Assembly: GCA_017163975.1 (NCBI GenBank)
Contig: JAFFSR010000245.1
Location: forward strand, 945,001-1,009,000
Reading direction: 5' to 3'
DNA from: Anastatus disparis
Lineage: Eukaryota > Arthropoda > Insecta > Hymenoptera > Eupelmidae
Length of the DNA: 64,000 nucleotides
The notes below the pieces were generated by a model. It searched no databases and was not told the origin of the DNA. It saw only the letters and a list, made by a program, of their open reading frames with translations. Positions 22,174 to 34,297 of this stretch are shown piece by piece (position 1 is the first letter of the stretch; every line of letters begins with the position of its first letter). The translations under genes were made by a program, and so were the position numbers.

Positions 22174-22736
22174 GAAAAGTCAATTTTTTAATTAGAAAAG
22201 GACAGAGATACAGCGGACTCTTAATTAAAAATTAAAATCAATTTAAAACTTTTATATCCATAATTCATATTGAATCTCTAAATCTATTCTCTTAAGATTT
22301 TTTTCTTCGCCTCTCTCTCTCTCTTTTTTACTTTCCTATCAAAACAATAAGAGATAATTTGGACACCAGCCAGCAGTACTGAGGTCAACACAGTTTATAT
22401 CTCTGTTTCTCTCTCACCAAAAAAGAGTAAGTAGTTGTTTTTCTTATTTGTACTTTACTTTTTTTATTTTACTAAATTAATCATTATTATTATTTTTTAT
22501 TCTAATTTTTATTTTTATTTTTCTACTCCATTATAAAATTTAATTACATTTTTCTGTAATAATTTTGTGAAATTACTATTCATTTTAAATAAAAATAGAT
22601 TTAAAAATTTAAATAATTTTTGCTTTTCTCTTTTATTCACAATTAATGCATGCAAAACTTTTTTCTTTTATTTTCAATTAAGATTTTATAAATACATATA
22701 GGTTTAAGCATCTAATATCGCATGAATTTTTTTATA

Positions 22737-22738
<2 letters not shown>
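22174..22738. other. AT-rich stretch before a TA microsatellite
   Basis: Poly-T/CT-rich and AT-rich sequence with no recognised feature. Confidence 0.4.

Positions 22739-22802
<64 letters not shown>
22739..22802. repeat. (TA)n microsatellite
   Basis: About 31 uninterrupted TA units. It directly abuts the 86-bp inverted-repeat element at 22803. Confidence 0.95.
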
Positions 22803-22804
<2 letters not shown>

Positions 22805-22888
22805 GGTGTTCAAAAAGTCCCAGACCCCTCCTGCACTTTTTGAGTTACAGAGGGAGGGGGGGGGGTTCGGGACTTTTGAACACCCTGT
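22803..22888. mobile_element. Very short mariner-type inverted repeat pair
   Basis: TAGGTGTTCAAAAAGTCCC at the left and GGGACTTTTGAACACCCTGTA at the right (reverse complement) enclose a G-run of 12. The ends resemble the CAGGGTGTTCAAAA-type termini of insect Tc1/mariner relatives, and the TA-rich surroundings fit a TA target. Confidence 0.65.
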
Positions 22889-23740
22889 ATATATATATTG
22901 AATAATATTACTAACAAAATAAGCACTGCCAATAGGAATCTTTCTTAAAGGAAACTGGTTTTATCTTAGTCTGGATCTTTTTTATGAGACTAGGGTTAAG
23001 ATAAAAACTACATTTTACCATTTAAGATACATATATATTCGCGTACTAATTTGGCACTTTAATTAACGTATCGAGTTAAAAATCAGTGTTAATCGAACGC
23101 GTAATTTAACGTTTCGAGTTATAAGAAATTCGCGATGGAATAATAATTTATCCTATTGTAGATTTCACAGACGCTACATACCTTTATTTGTAGTCCCCGG
23201 CAAGGATGAGCTTTCATTTAAGAAAACTCGTAATATATATGTCCAATGCGACATACTAATTTGGAGTTACCGGAGAGATAAGTTTTCATTTTAGAAAACT
23301 CGCAATATATACGTCCGATGTGACACATCAAAATTTGAATGAGTTCTAAAAAATTTTTCAAAATTTTTTTATACACCTTCCTACGGAGGAGTAAAACTGT
23401 TTATATTTTACCTCGACCGATTAGGGTGGGCAACTTCGTGTAAGCGGGAGTGTATCTACACTGAGAAAAATTTTATTCTAAAAATTACTAGATTAGCATT
23501 GTAAAGAACTCACAGATTATGAAAACGTGCTCTTTTTTCTAGCGTTGTAATGAATTTCATTAGGTACTTGAAATTGTTTACAAAATGAACAGCAAAAAAT
23601 GGTAGGTTATTTTGAAAATATTTCAAAATAATCTTATAATAGTTACAATGTCAACATACTAAAATTTCAAACATTTTAATTATTTCAATGATACATATAA
23701 ATTTTTACTAGTTCACATGGTAATTTTTGTTATATAAATT
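22889..23740. other. Non-coding, with a local duplication
   Basis: AGCTTTCATTTAAGAAAACTCG...ATATATATGTCC (from 23210) is repeated as AGTTTTCATTTTAGAAAACTCG...ATATATACGTCC (from 23280), a 70-bp period. CGTATCGAGTTA / CGTTTCGAGTTA also recurs near 23070 and 23110. No gene. Confidence 0.45.
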
Positions 23741-25647
23741 GTAGAAACCCTAAATTTCTTGTAAAAATAACCCTTGCACAGGCGCAGGTTGATTCCCAAG
23801 CAAGTAAGAACGATACCCTCATATCTAAACTTTAAAAATCTTGGCGCTTCACGTATTAAAATTTGTGTCCAACTCCTGCAAGGGTTGTTAGTTTAGTACA
23901 CTCTGTATGACTGATTCCATTTCAAATCGAACAGCCTGTATAGGCTCAAGTCACCAATCACTGCACCGATGGAGTATGTTATTCTACTCTGAAAATAAGA
24001 CGCGTATTTTTTTGCTGAAATATCAAAATTGCATAAGATATGCACATTTGAAAACTGCATACAAAAACTAAATGTTCAAACTGAAAAAGTTGACAATAAC
24101 TTTGGAGGGCTATCGTTTTATCAATTTTCAATGAACTTTGGTAAACCTTTTTCTTATTCTGTTTTGAGCCCTCTTCAATTCAGTGCAAGAAATTGAAAAA
24201 AATTTTAAAAAATTGACTGAAATATATGCATTTTACCGAAAAATGCACTTTTTATGCACATGCATTTTTCTCAAAAAGACCATTTTTTTTTGCTGCAATT
24301 TTTTTAGCTGATAGAAGACCAAATTACCTATCTAATGGTACCTGTTTGATCCCGTATTTTTTTGTTTGGAGCGAGAAAACAATTCACAAATTTTATTATT
24401 GAAAAATGCTTGTATATACGTTCGGAAGTCTCAAGCAATCTATATTCAAACGCTGTCGCATTTGCTCATCATTTGTATGTATGTATATACTATCAATAGT
24501 GATATATATGTATAATAGGGGCAAGCCCCCTGCGTGCAAGCGCGCCAACCCCATCTTACTTTTATAACTTTAGCAAATCGAACACAGCGGCAGTGACAGC
24601 GGTAGCGGTGGCGGTGAAATCTTTTTATATTATGTACCCCCCTGCTCGCTTCGCTCGCCTACCCCCCTTTTGAATTGAATACATAGATTATATAATGTAT
24701 ATAATCCCTTGTAATAATTTTACATTCATATACTTATATACATTTATACATTTTTTATATTTCAATAATTAATAATGTACACATAATATAAAATATAACA
24801 TATAATATAAATATTTATTTATACAGCGCATATTAGACGCTGTTATGGTCACCATCTCCAACCGATCTTTCTTTCGCATTATGCTCCGAGAATCACCTCC
24901 TAACTTCTAAAGGCTCAATTCTTATTTCATTTATCTGGCATAAACAGATATTTTCTTTTTTGTAAATTTCTAAAATATTTTATAATATAAAAAGAAAAAT
25001 AAATCTTATAATAATTGAAATCAAATTGACCTGATTTATCAGATTTTAAGTAAAAAATTAAAATTTTAGCTAAAATTCACAATAAATAAGCTAAATTTAG
25101 TTGAAAAATTAAAATTTTAGCTAAAATTAATATAAATTAGCTAAAATTCTCAATAAATTAGCTAAAATTAGCTAAAATATTAAATTTTTAGCTAAAATTC
25201 TCAATAAATCAGCTAAAATTAGCTAAAAAATGAAATTTTTAGCTAAAATTTATGATAAATTAGGTAAAATTTACCATAAATTAGCTTAATTTATCATTTA
25301 AAAGGAGGAGTTAAGGAAGGATTTTGAGAGACTGACAGCAGCAGCGGCAGCGGCGAAAATCTTTTATAATATAGAAAGATATGTGACTGATTCCATTCAG
25401 ATTCAAGCAGGCCGTCACTGATCGAATTTTTTTCTTCTCTTCTAGGTGATAAAAATACCTTCCAATATGTGTATGAAGATAAAATTTACCTCATAGAATG
25501 CTCGAAAATATGTTTTTTCCTCGCTACAGCGTATTTAGTGTTGGGTGTAAAAATGAAAATTAAAAAATTGAAAATGAACCAAAATTTTCAAATTGCCGTA
25601 GCTCCGTCAATTTTTTACCTTCTACATTTTTTACCTCAAGCACATAT
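23741..25647. other. Composite repeat-like region without genes
   Basis: Contains a G/C-rich patch (GGGGCAAGCCCCCTGCGTGC at 24520; CGCTTCGCTCGCCTACCCCC at 24646). GACAGCGGTAGCGGTGGCGG (24595) resembles GACAGCAGCAGCGGCAGCGG (25333), each followed by a GAAA(A)TCTTTT(A)TA(A)TAT tail, and TGACTGATTCCATT occurs at 23908 and 25383. These pairs suggest old, rearranged repeats. No coding frame is convincing. Confidence 0.4.
25045..25296. repeat. Irregular TTAGCTAAAATT minisatellite
   Basis: AGCTAAAATT words recur about a dozen times with spacers of 10-20 bases (TCTCAATAAATTAGCTAAAA three times). The same word type builds the arms of the MITE at 7657-8298. Confidence 0.6.
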
Positions 25648-26501
25648 TATATGCTGATGACCTCCAAATCTATACTCAGGTCCCTTATGAACATCTGAAT
25701 TAAGGTATTCGTATTATGCAGAGGGCGGCCAGGGCGGTGTCATGATGGGCTGTCGATGCTTCTTTCACATTAAATGCAAGCAAAACTAAGGCTATCGTTG
25801 TTGGCAGTAGTCATTTTGTTAATGACTTTTATGCTGGTGAGCCAAGAACGATTGAGCTTGAGGGAGGTGTCGGCATATCTTTCTCTGATACCGTTACGAG
25901 CATTGGTGTTGTGCTTGACGCTAAGTTGTCTTGGGAGCCGCATATTAATATGGTGACTAAAAAATTTAATAGGATAATGTATAGTTTACGGTTCTTTCGT
26001 CGGTACACCACTGAGGCCCTGCGTAAACAACTCGCAGTTGCCTTGCTATTTCCGCACCTCGACTACTGCTCAGTAGTTCTGCTTGATGCTTCGCAGGGGT
26101 TGAGAAGACAATTACAAAGACTACAAAATTCATGTGTGAGATATGTATTAGGCGTAGGATTGGGCGATCATATCTCTCCTCATAGAGCTGCGCTTGGTTG
26201 GCTGCGTACTGATTCAAGGAGACAGTATTTTATGGCTGTACTTATGTACAAAATCGTGCGCATGAATACTCCCGGGTATCTAGTGAGTCTCTTCACTAGA
26301 TATGTACCTAGGGTAGCCACTAGGGGAGAGATCAAGGACTTCGCGGTGCCCTTCATGCGTACTGAGACTGGAAGAAATTCCTTTCAAGCTCAAGGTGCGC
26401 ATTTTTGGAACTCCCTGCCTGCTTATATAAAAAATCTTCCATCGCTCGGCAGGTTTAAGTCGGCTTTGAGGACGTACTTACTCGACCTCGAGTTAAATTA
26501 A
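25648..26501 (+). pseudogene. LINE reverse transcriptase fragment
   Basis: Palm motif YADDLQIY, then FTLNASKTKAIVVGSSHFVN after two stops and/or shifts (25697, 25741), TSIGVVLDAKLSWEPHI, and an open frame from 25911 of 196 codons: FFRRYTTEALRKQLAVALLF, PHLDYCSVVLLDASQGLRRQ, HISPHRAALGWLRTDSRRQY, down to FKSALRTYLLDLELN. The C-terminal domain is intact; the palm is degraded and the N-terminal two thirds are absent, so no activity is expected. Confidence 0.85.
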
Positions 26502-27060
26502 TTTTAAGTATTTTAATTTTTGTGTTAATTTATTTTGTTTTGTCCTATATATAGATTTAAGGTGTAAATGTATTTATTAGCGTGAATGATGGATGAATGT
26601 ATGCGGAAAGTATGAGTGGTTCTGTTTTTATTAGAAGTTATGACATCTTCGGTATTGTTTTTAAATGTAATTATTATTTTATTTTTTAATTATTTACTAT
26701 TATTTTGTTATTGTATTGTTCAATTTTATTTTTATAGTATTGTCCAATTTTATTTTTATTGATGTCATGACAGTGATTCCTCTTTTAAATTATGTATTTT
26801 AATTCAATGACTGATAGATATTTAAGACTGTTTTTTATTGTAATTTATGTTTTCTGCGTGTATTTAGAATAGTCTGTGATATCACTTTTACATGGTGACT
26901 TACTGATACAGTATTATATATTAATTTTAATAATTGACTGTGATATCTTATCTTATTATGTGCAATACTTTTTATAGAATTATTACTTACTATTTCATGT
27001 ATTACACGCCTTTTTGTACTCTTATTACAAAATAAATAAATATCTATATCTATATCTATA
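25648..27060 (+). mobile_element. 5'-truncated LINE (reverse transcriptase C-terminus and 3' UTR)
   Basis: Starts abruptly at the catalytic box (YADDLQIYTQV, from 25648) and runs to a stop at 26501, then about 550 bases of 3' UTR ending AAATAAATAAATATC plus a short (TATCTA)n tail. Truncation at the 5' end and a simple-repeat tail are typical of LINE integration. It is a different family from the LINE at 14914 (about 35-40% identity by eye in the thumb). Confidence 0.85.
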
Positions 27061-27157
27061 TCTATATACCTTTTCGGACTTTCTTTTAATGAAATTGTGC
27101 GAAATTAGGTCTAGTTTTAAATGTCATTTTGATTTTTGCGACACGAGTTGATCTCTC

Positions 27158-28461
27158 TGACTAGGAGAGTATCAGACCTCCGGATCATGGATTTTGCTCA
27201 AACTTCGGGATAAGTTTTCAGATGACAAAATATGGAAAAAGCTAAAGTTATAGTCACAAACACTCAATATTTCCCTAGTTACAAGGAATTAAAGAAAATC
27301 ATTAAAAAAAGTTACTAGATTTTTAAACGTATATAGTTCTTTAGCACTGATAGCTAGAAGCTTGAAACTTTTTTTAAATTAAAGCTGAGCTAAAATCCTT
27401 TCGAAATAGTAGTTAGAGCATACAAAAATATTATTTTTTCCCAAAGTTATAGCGTAATAAAGATTGGACCTAATTTCAGCTTTTATTATTAATTAATGTT
27501 TTAGAAAGAAAATTCAGGTTCAATCTTTATTACGCTATTAAAATAGCTATTTAAATCGCTTTTTTCGGTTTTTCATGAATAACTCACTAGGAGAGTATCA
27601 GACCTCCGGATCACGGATTTTGCTCAAACGTTGGGATAAGTTTTCAGATGTCAAAATATGAAAGAAAACAGAATTTTAGATTTTTCTTTTGAAAACATTA
27701 ATCAATAACAAAAGCTGAAATTGGGTCTAATGTTTATTACGCTATAACTTTGGGAAAAAATAATATTTTGACATACTATAACTACTATTTCGAAAGGATT
27801 TGAGCTCAGCTTTCATTTAAAAAAAGTTTCAAGCTTCTAGCTATCAATGCTAAGGAACTATATGCGTTTGAAAATCTAGTAACTTTTTTAGTGATTTTTT
27901 TTAATTGCCTGTAACTAGGGAAATATTGAGCGTTGGGATCTAAAATTCTGTTTTCTTTCATATTTTGACATCTGAAAACTTATCCCAACGTTTGAGCAAA
28001 ATCCGTGATCCGGAGGTCTGATACTCTCCTAGTGAGTTGTTCATGAAAAACCGAAAAAAGCGATTTAAATAGTTATTTTAATAGCGTAATAAAGATTGAA
28101 CCTGAATTTTCTTTCTAAAACATTAATTAATAATAAAAGCTGAAATTAGGTCCAATCTTTATTACGCTATAACTTTGGGAAAAAATAATATTTTTGTATG
28201 CTCTAACTACTATTTCGAAAGGATTTTAGCTCAGCTTTAATTTAAAAAAAGTTTCAAGCTTCTAGCTATCAGTGCTAAAGAACTATATACGTTTAAAAAT
28301 CTAGTAACTTTTTTTAATGATTTTCTTTAATTCCTTGTAACTAGGGAAATATTGAGTGTTTGTGACTATAACTTTAGCTTTTTCCATATTTTGTCATCTG
28401 AAAACTTATCCCGAAGTTTGAGCAAAATCCGTGATCCAGAGATGTGACACTCTCCTAGTTA
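27158..28461. repeat. Nested palindrome of 1.3 kb
   Basis: GACTAGGAGAGTATCAGACC (27159) is inverted at the right end (near 28440-28459). The motif recurs inside at 27587, inverted near 28012-28040, so there are two nested levels. Arms include TAGTTACAAGGAATTAAAGA / its inverse, and AGTTATAGCGTAATAAAGATT, which is itself repeated in both orientations on each arm. The centre (27680-27937) is a diverged copy of arm sequence. Non-coding; likely foldback element(s) inserted or inverted-duplicated. Confidence 0.8.
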
Positions 28462-28776
28462 GTTATAAAAAATTCTTTATTAATAATTTAGGCAAATAAT
28501 TATTAGAAAATGCGATCAAATGTTTATTTGATTTTTTACTCTTATCAAAAGAGATAGAATTTAAATTTCACTTTTTAGTGGGGGGCTATGAAACATTTTA
28601 GAGTAGTTTTAATATCGATAGAATTAAGTAATTTTAAACACTTATTTAGCCATTTATTTGAAAAAAAAATGGTTTAAATCATAATTGAAAACTGGAAAAT
28701 TTTCTTAAAACTAAATAAGTGTTTAAATTATAAACAATTTAAATGTTAGAAATTGATTAAAAACTGTTAGAATATA
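28462..28776. other. Short AT-rich spacer between two palindromes
   Basis: Contains only a small inverted pair (AAACACTTATTTAG / CTAAATAAGTGTTT). No gene. Confidence 0.4.
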
Positions 28777-29406
28777 ACACAGGCCCACAAAATGAAAAAA
28801 AATGTCTGAACTTTTGACCGGTTATACATATTCCCATGTATTTTTCGACGCTGAATCCGAATCTGTAATAAAAATATAGGGTTTTCCTACCTTTTCTCAG
28901 AGTTTTATTGAAGAAACCTCATTTTTTACGGTTTTTTGCGGTTTTTCGAGTCTAGAAAAAACAAATCATGAGATACGGTTAATTGGACTTCAAAATCGAA
29001 TTCTACGGGAAAAAATACACGGGAAACCATACCTTCAAATTTTTTTAACGCGATTCTAGTCCTCTGTATGGGGCTGAAAAGATGAGGAAATCGGTAAAAG
29101 TCGAAATTTTGCCTAAAATGGATTTAAACAATATTAAAATTTAATCATGCGTCTTTTGAAGAGTCGATAAACATTGGAAATACTATCCTGGGGGGTTTTC
29201 AGATTGCTGATCATGAATTTGAAGTCAGATTGTGTAAAAACTACTTCTAGAGGGCGGTGACAAGAACTGTATATGGTAAATTTATCGATTTTTTAAAAAT
29301 TTTACGTCTGAAATACTAATTTTAGAGTCTTTCACAGCATTGACTGTAAATTCAAGATATTAACTTAGCCTATTGTGTACGTTAAACTTAACATTTTGTC
29401 TATGTT

Positions 29407-29407
<1 letters not shown>

Positions 29408-29460
<53 letters not shown>
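29408..29460. repeat. (TC)n microsatellite in the left palindrome arm
   Basis: About 26 TC units; the mirrored tract on the right arm is (GA)n at 30396-30420, about half as long. The difference reflects expansion after the inverted duplication. Confidence 0.95.
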
Positions 29461-29464
<4 letters not shown>

Positions 29465-29764
29465 GATGTTTTTTTAAATTGGCTTACGCTTACGTACACG
29501 TTTCTCTTCGAATGACCGATGTAGTGGATTTCTGACACGTTTTTGTCCTTTTTCGCAGCTGTTTCTCTTTTTATCATCCAGCAGTAATCTGCTAACATGT
29601 TGATACCCCAGTTTCCTTGAAATCTACGTTCAAATTCCTTTAAATCTTGGTGAAATCGTTCACCATGCTCTTCACTAAAGTCTCCGTTATTTTCAGGAAA
29701 CTGATCAACGTGTGAATCAAGAAAATGAAGTTTTAAGTTCATTAGACAACCCAATTTTTCAAAA

Positions 29765-30430
29765 TTACGTACCATTCCTTCGAAAATTTTGATACCGCCT
29801 CTGCATATAAAGCTTGGATTGATAAAGCAATTAGTTAAAGCTTTGGACAAGGACGGTCAATGCTTCCAATATATAAGCAAAGTATTTCCCCATAAATCTG
29901 ATGCTAAATTAAATGAAGGTATTTTTGATGGTCCTGAAATCCGAACTTTATTTAGAGACGAAAACTTTGAACAAAGCATGACTGATGTTGAAAAGGCAGC
30001 ATGGTTAAGTTTTAAAGAGGTATCGACGAAATTTTTGGGTAATGCCAAAGACACGAATTATAAAGCTATTGTGAAAAGAATGGTACGTAATTTTGAAAAA
30101 TTGGGTTGTCTAATGAACTTAAAACTTCATTTTCTTGATTCACACGTTGATCAGTTTCCTGAAAATAACGGAGACTTTAGTGAAGAGCATGGTGAACGAT
30201 TTCACCAAGATTTAAAGGAGTTTGAACGTAGATTTCAAGGAAACTGGGGTATCAACATGTTAGCAGATTACTGCTGGATGATAAAAAGAGAAACAGCTGC
30301 GAAAAAGGACAAAAACGTGTCAGAAATCCACTACATCGGTCATTCGAAGAGAAACGTGTACGTAAGCGTAAGCCAATTTAAAAAAAACATCGGAAGAGAG
30401 AGAGAGAGAGAGAGAGAGAGACAAACATAG
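29765..30430 (+). pseudogene. C-terminal part of a TE-associated insect protein
   Basis: An open frame reads IPSKILIPPLHIKLGLIKQL, EGIFDGPEIRTLFRDENFEQ, EKAAWLSFKEVSTKFLGNAK, MNLKLHFLDSHVDQFPENNG, DFSEEHGERFHQDLKEFERR, WGINMLADYCWMIKRE, then a lysine-rich tail and an Arg-Glu run made by a (GA)n tract. The order 'PPLHIKLGL.K..VKA..', 'GPQIR', 'NFLGN', 'H.L.SH.D.FPEN.GD.SEE.GERFHQD', 'MADYCW' is one I know from many uncharacterised, multi-copy arthropod and cnidarian proteins; I take it as a transposon-encoded C-terminal domain of unknown function. The N-terminal part is missing: the frame starts at the palindrome loop edge. The mirrored copy of the last 110 residues lies on the minus strand of the left arm (29776-29450). 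Confidence 0.6.
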
Positions 30431-31053
30431 ACAAAATGTTAAGTTTAACGTACACAATAGGCTAAGTTAATATCTTGAATTTACAGTCAATGCTGTGAAA
30501 GACTCTAAAATTAGTATTTCAGACGTAAAATTTTTAAAAAATCGATAAATTTACCATATACAGTTCTTGTCACCGCCCTCTAGAAGTAGTTTTTACACAA
30601 TCTGACTTCAAATTCATGATCAGCAATCTGAAAAACCCCAGGATAGTATTTCCCATGTTTATCGACTCTTCAAAAGACGCATGATTAAATTTTAATATTG
30701 TTTAAATCCATTTTAGGCAAAATTTCGACTTTTACCGATTTCCTCATCTTTTCAGCCCCATACAGAGGACTAGAATCGCGTTAAAAAAATTTGAAGGTAT
30801 GGTTTCCCGTGTATTTTTTCCCGTAGAATTGGATTTTGAAGTCCAATTAACCGTATCTCATGATTTGTTTTTTCTAGACTCGAAAAACCGCAAAAAAACC
30901 GTAAAAAATGAGGTTTTTTCAATAAAACTCTGAGAAAAGGTAGGAAAACCCTATATTTTTATTACAGATTCGGATTCAGCGTCGAAAAATACATGGGAAT
31001 ATGTATGTCCGGTCAAAAGTTCAGACATTTTTTTTCATTTTGTGGGCCTGTGT

Positions 31054-32001
31054 AATCATTAAATCTAAAAAATGAAGATTAAGAATTGAAATATTTGTTT
31101 GTAAATATGATTGAATGTTTATATTTATGAATTAAGCTTCTTTTGATTTAAAATTTAGTATAACAAACTTTACGTAAAATGAAGGAAAAAAAATTAAAAA
31201 ATTAAAATTTTTTTTCAATCTGTCAAATAATTCTACAATTAAATCTAAACTGAGAATACCAGTTTCCAGTAGCTTTCTGCCTACTTAGACAGAAAAATAG
31301 ATAGTATGCATAATTTGAAGTCAATCTACCAAATAGTTTTCGAGATATAATTGGCTAAATAAATACAATTTTATTTTTTTTAATTTTTAAATTGTTAAAA
31401 AATTAAAATTACACAAGAAAAATAATTTTTCGAAAATCACCCTTCTTTTGGCAGTTGCAAATAATTTTCCTGCAAATTTTAGGACAAATCCATCGAGTAA
31501 TTTATGTAAAATAAAAAAAAAAATTAAAAAAGAAGAATCGAAATTATTTTTAAATTCTTTAAAATTCTCTAAAATTGTAGCTACTCTAAGAAAATTAGTT
31601 TTTAAGAGCTTGTTTTCTTAAGACGATAGCGAATTGATTATATGCAAATTTTGGAGAAAATTTATCGAATGGTTTACGCAAGATAGAAGATTTTTTTTTA
31701 CTGATACAATGCTTTCTCTATGAGAAAACAAAAGAAATAAAATGTATATAAGTGAAAAAAAAATACAAAATTGTATAAAAAAGTACGTACGCGTATATAA
31801 ACATATAAAACAAAGATGTAAATATGTACGCAAATGTATATAAAGGAAAAAAAATGTACGTTAGTATGTAAATAAATAAATAAATAAATAAATATAAATA
31901 TACACGAATGTAAATAAATGCACACAGATTTATGTAACCGATAATTGGAAAAATAGAAATGTGAATAAATGTATCAAGCAGTACGAAAATGTACAAAAAG
32001 G
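31054..32001. other. AT-rich non-coding stretch
   Basis: Includes a short (AAAT)n tract at 31870-31895 and TATAAA/TGTA-rich sequence. Long hydrophobic minus-strand frames at 31618-31996 are composition artefacts. No gene. Confidence 0.45.
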
Positions 32002-33346
32002 TACACGGAGAAACTGGAGTACCGCAAAAACACCTACTCAGTGTAGTATGATAAATTTATATACTCTGTCACCAGAAAGACATGGGGTAGACTGATTTAA
32101 GTAGATACTAGTAGTGATATTTAAGCGACTCACATTAGTACTAATTTTTATACACCTAAACTCAGGATTTTACCAGACTAGTACTAGAAATTCAGATACT
32201 ACTATAAGTACTTTTATTTTTACGACTATGTACAGTATTTATATTTATTTATTTTAACAACTCATTCTTTTTCAGTAATCAATATGAAATAAAGAGCAAT
32301 CACAAAATTCTAGAAAATAAATCACTGTATATGGTAATATAATAATTTCAACAGTTAAGATTATTATATTAAATGTTGACAGTCAACATTACTATAATAA
32401 AAACTACTCACAATGTTAAAATTTATTTGTGAATTTTTTTTTCATTTAAGTGTACAGACATAATATCATTTTTAATTTTTATTCAATAAATAATAGTTGT
32501 AAATTCATAATATTATGAACTATAACTTTTGTATAATCAGATGAAGCATAAACTTGAAATATACATGTTTTGTAAAATGGTTTATTTACTTTTTATTGTA
32601 TTTGCATCTTTCAAGATATATGTAGAATTAGTTGGAAAAATAAGATTAATCTTATGTTTTATTGCGTAGATAGCTATAACACTATTTTTAATTTTTACCA
32701 GACAAAAATTATAAATTCATAATTCAATGGACTATAAGTTTTATATAAGCACATATCTTCATATTTTGATTAGAAAAGAGATACATTTAAATATTCTAAC
32801 AATTTAAAGTTTTCATTTAACCAATAAAAATGTAACGTAACCACTTATGTACAAAACTATAAAATAAATTTATTTTTAGATAATTTCAACTAATTATTCT
32901 TATATTATATTAGTCACAAATATAATAAACAACAATCACAAAATTTAGAAACTAAATCAATATAATCTCTTCTTTCACCGCAAGAAATGAAATTAATATA
33001 ATATTATATAATAATATATAGATATACTTAAACAAACTGCTTAATTGGCTTAACTCCTAATTTTCTAAAATTTTATTCACAAAATCAGTCATGTCAAAAG
33101 TTTATTTGAACTAAATTTTTAGTTCACAAAACAGGAGTCAGATAGTATAAGAAAAACAGATACTGTAGTACGTTTTAAACAAGTGACGGTATTTGTAAAT
33201 TTACTACCCATCCCTTGTTTTATAGATACTCAGAAGAGTAGATGTAATATACGTACTCAGACTGTTAATAACGCTACTAGTATATTAATTTGATTGATTT
33301 TTTGATTTTAGTATACGGTTTTATGGTACTCCGGTTTTTCCGTGTA
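32002..33346. mobile_element. TIR element of 1.35 kb without a recognisable gene
   Basis: TACACGGAGAAACTGGAGTACC at the left is matched by GGTACTCCGGTTTTTCCGTGTA at the right in inverted orientation (19 of 22 bases). Interior is AT-rich; no open frame is convincing. Probably non-autonomous. Confidence 0.7.
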
Positions 33347-34297
33347 GGGTGTATGGAATATTACAGCAAAATCGGAATATGATGAACTTTAAACTTTTAA
33401 ATTAAAGCTTGAGATGAAGAAAACTTATCACTTTCATTTTTAATACAATATTTAAACATTGATTTATTAGAAAAAATGCATTTAGCTATCATAATAGAAT
33501 TAAAAATAAGAAAAAACGAATTTAAAATAGGGTCTATTTGCAGCTATAACTGCAGCCGTGTATCTTATGCTGCGTGCCAGTTACTACTGAAACTTTACTC
33601 AATTTTTGCACTTTTTTTTTCTTTACTTCACTCTTTTTCATTAGTTGTTACTTGAATTATTTTAAGATTTCTCAGCTAAATCTTATACTTTTACATATTC
33701 CGATTGAAAAGTAGAGGTTAGCTATAGTAATAAAAGTATGCCGCAGTGATTCATATTTGGTTATTTTAATGATGTATAATACTGTATAAAATTAAAATAT
33801 TAAATATGTGCTAAGTGAATTTTCCAAAAAATATACAGTAGGCAAAGATCTATTTTATTTAATAATTATCTTATTTTACATAAAAATAAAGAAAAACAGA
33901 AAATATTGTCAAATTTAGGATGCATACATGATCGCGATTTTACATAATTTATTAAGATTTTAAAACAGTTTAATTTTGAATAACCAATATAAAATACTTT
34001 CAGGTTTTTTTGTGAGATATATTTTTTAACATATTAAATAATACTTATAATATTTGATTATGCATTCTAATATTATTTATGGACTTGAAAAAAATTATTT
34101 GTACTAATTTTTTATGAAAAAATAGTTACTGGCACCTCCATAGAAATGCCCACATCTACCCTATATTAATTTGAATAAACATCTCAAAACGACAGATTTA
34201 GGCAGCCAATTGGGACAAAAACACAGATTTTTGTAGATTTATGTTCCTTTCTGTACCTTTCTGAATATTTTCATATCTTTTTACACATTTATGTACT
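33347..34297. other. AT-rich stretch, nothing recognised
   Basis: No exon, inverted repeat or tandem repeat noted on reading both strands. Confidence 0.4.

Larger units (their letters stand above)
28777..31053. mobile_element. Giant palindrome (2.3 kb) formed from the 3' half of a DNA transposon
   Basis: The left arm 28777-29776 and right arm 30079-31053 are near-perfect reverse complements with a 302-base loop. Outer ends are ACACAGGCCCACAAAATG and its inverse; TAA lies just outside both ends if the element is taken as CACAGGCCC...GGGCCTGTG. Each arm includes the same coding 3' end, so a protein-coding terminus has been duplicated head to head. Symmetric (TC)n/(GA)n tracts differ in length (about 53 versus 25 bases), accounting for the arm length difference. 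Confidence 0.85.

Noticed and set aside
29365..29850. Minus-strand frame of 161 codons as a separate gene
   Set aside because: It is the mirror image of the 3' coding end in the palindrome; its N-terminal part is chance sequence from the loop.
31618..31996. Hydrophobic minus-strand frames that look like membrane proteins
   Set aside because: AT-rich sequence read as Phe/Ile/Tyr codons; no start context, splice sites or recognised motif.
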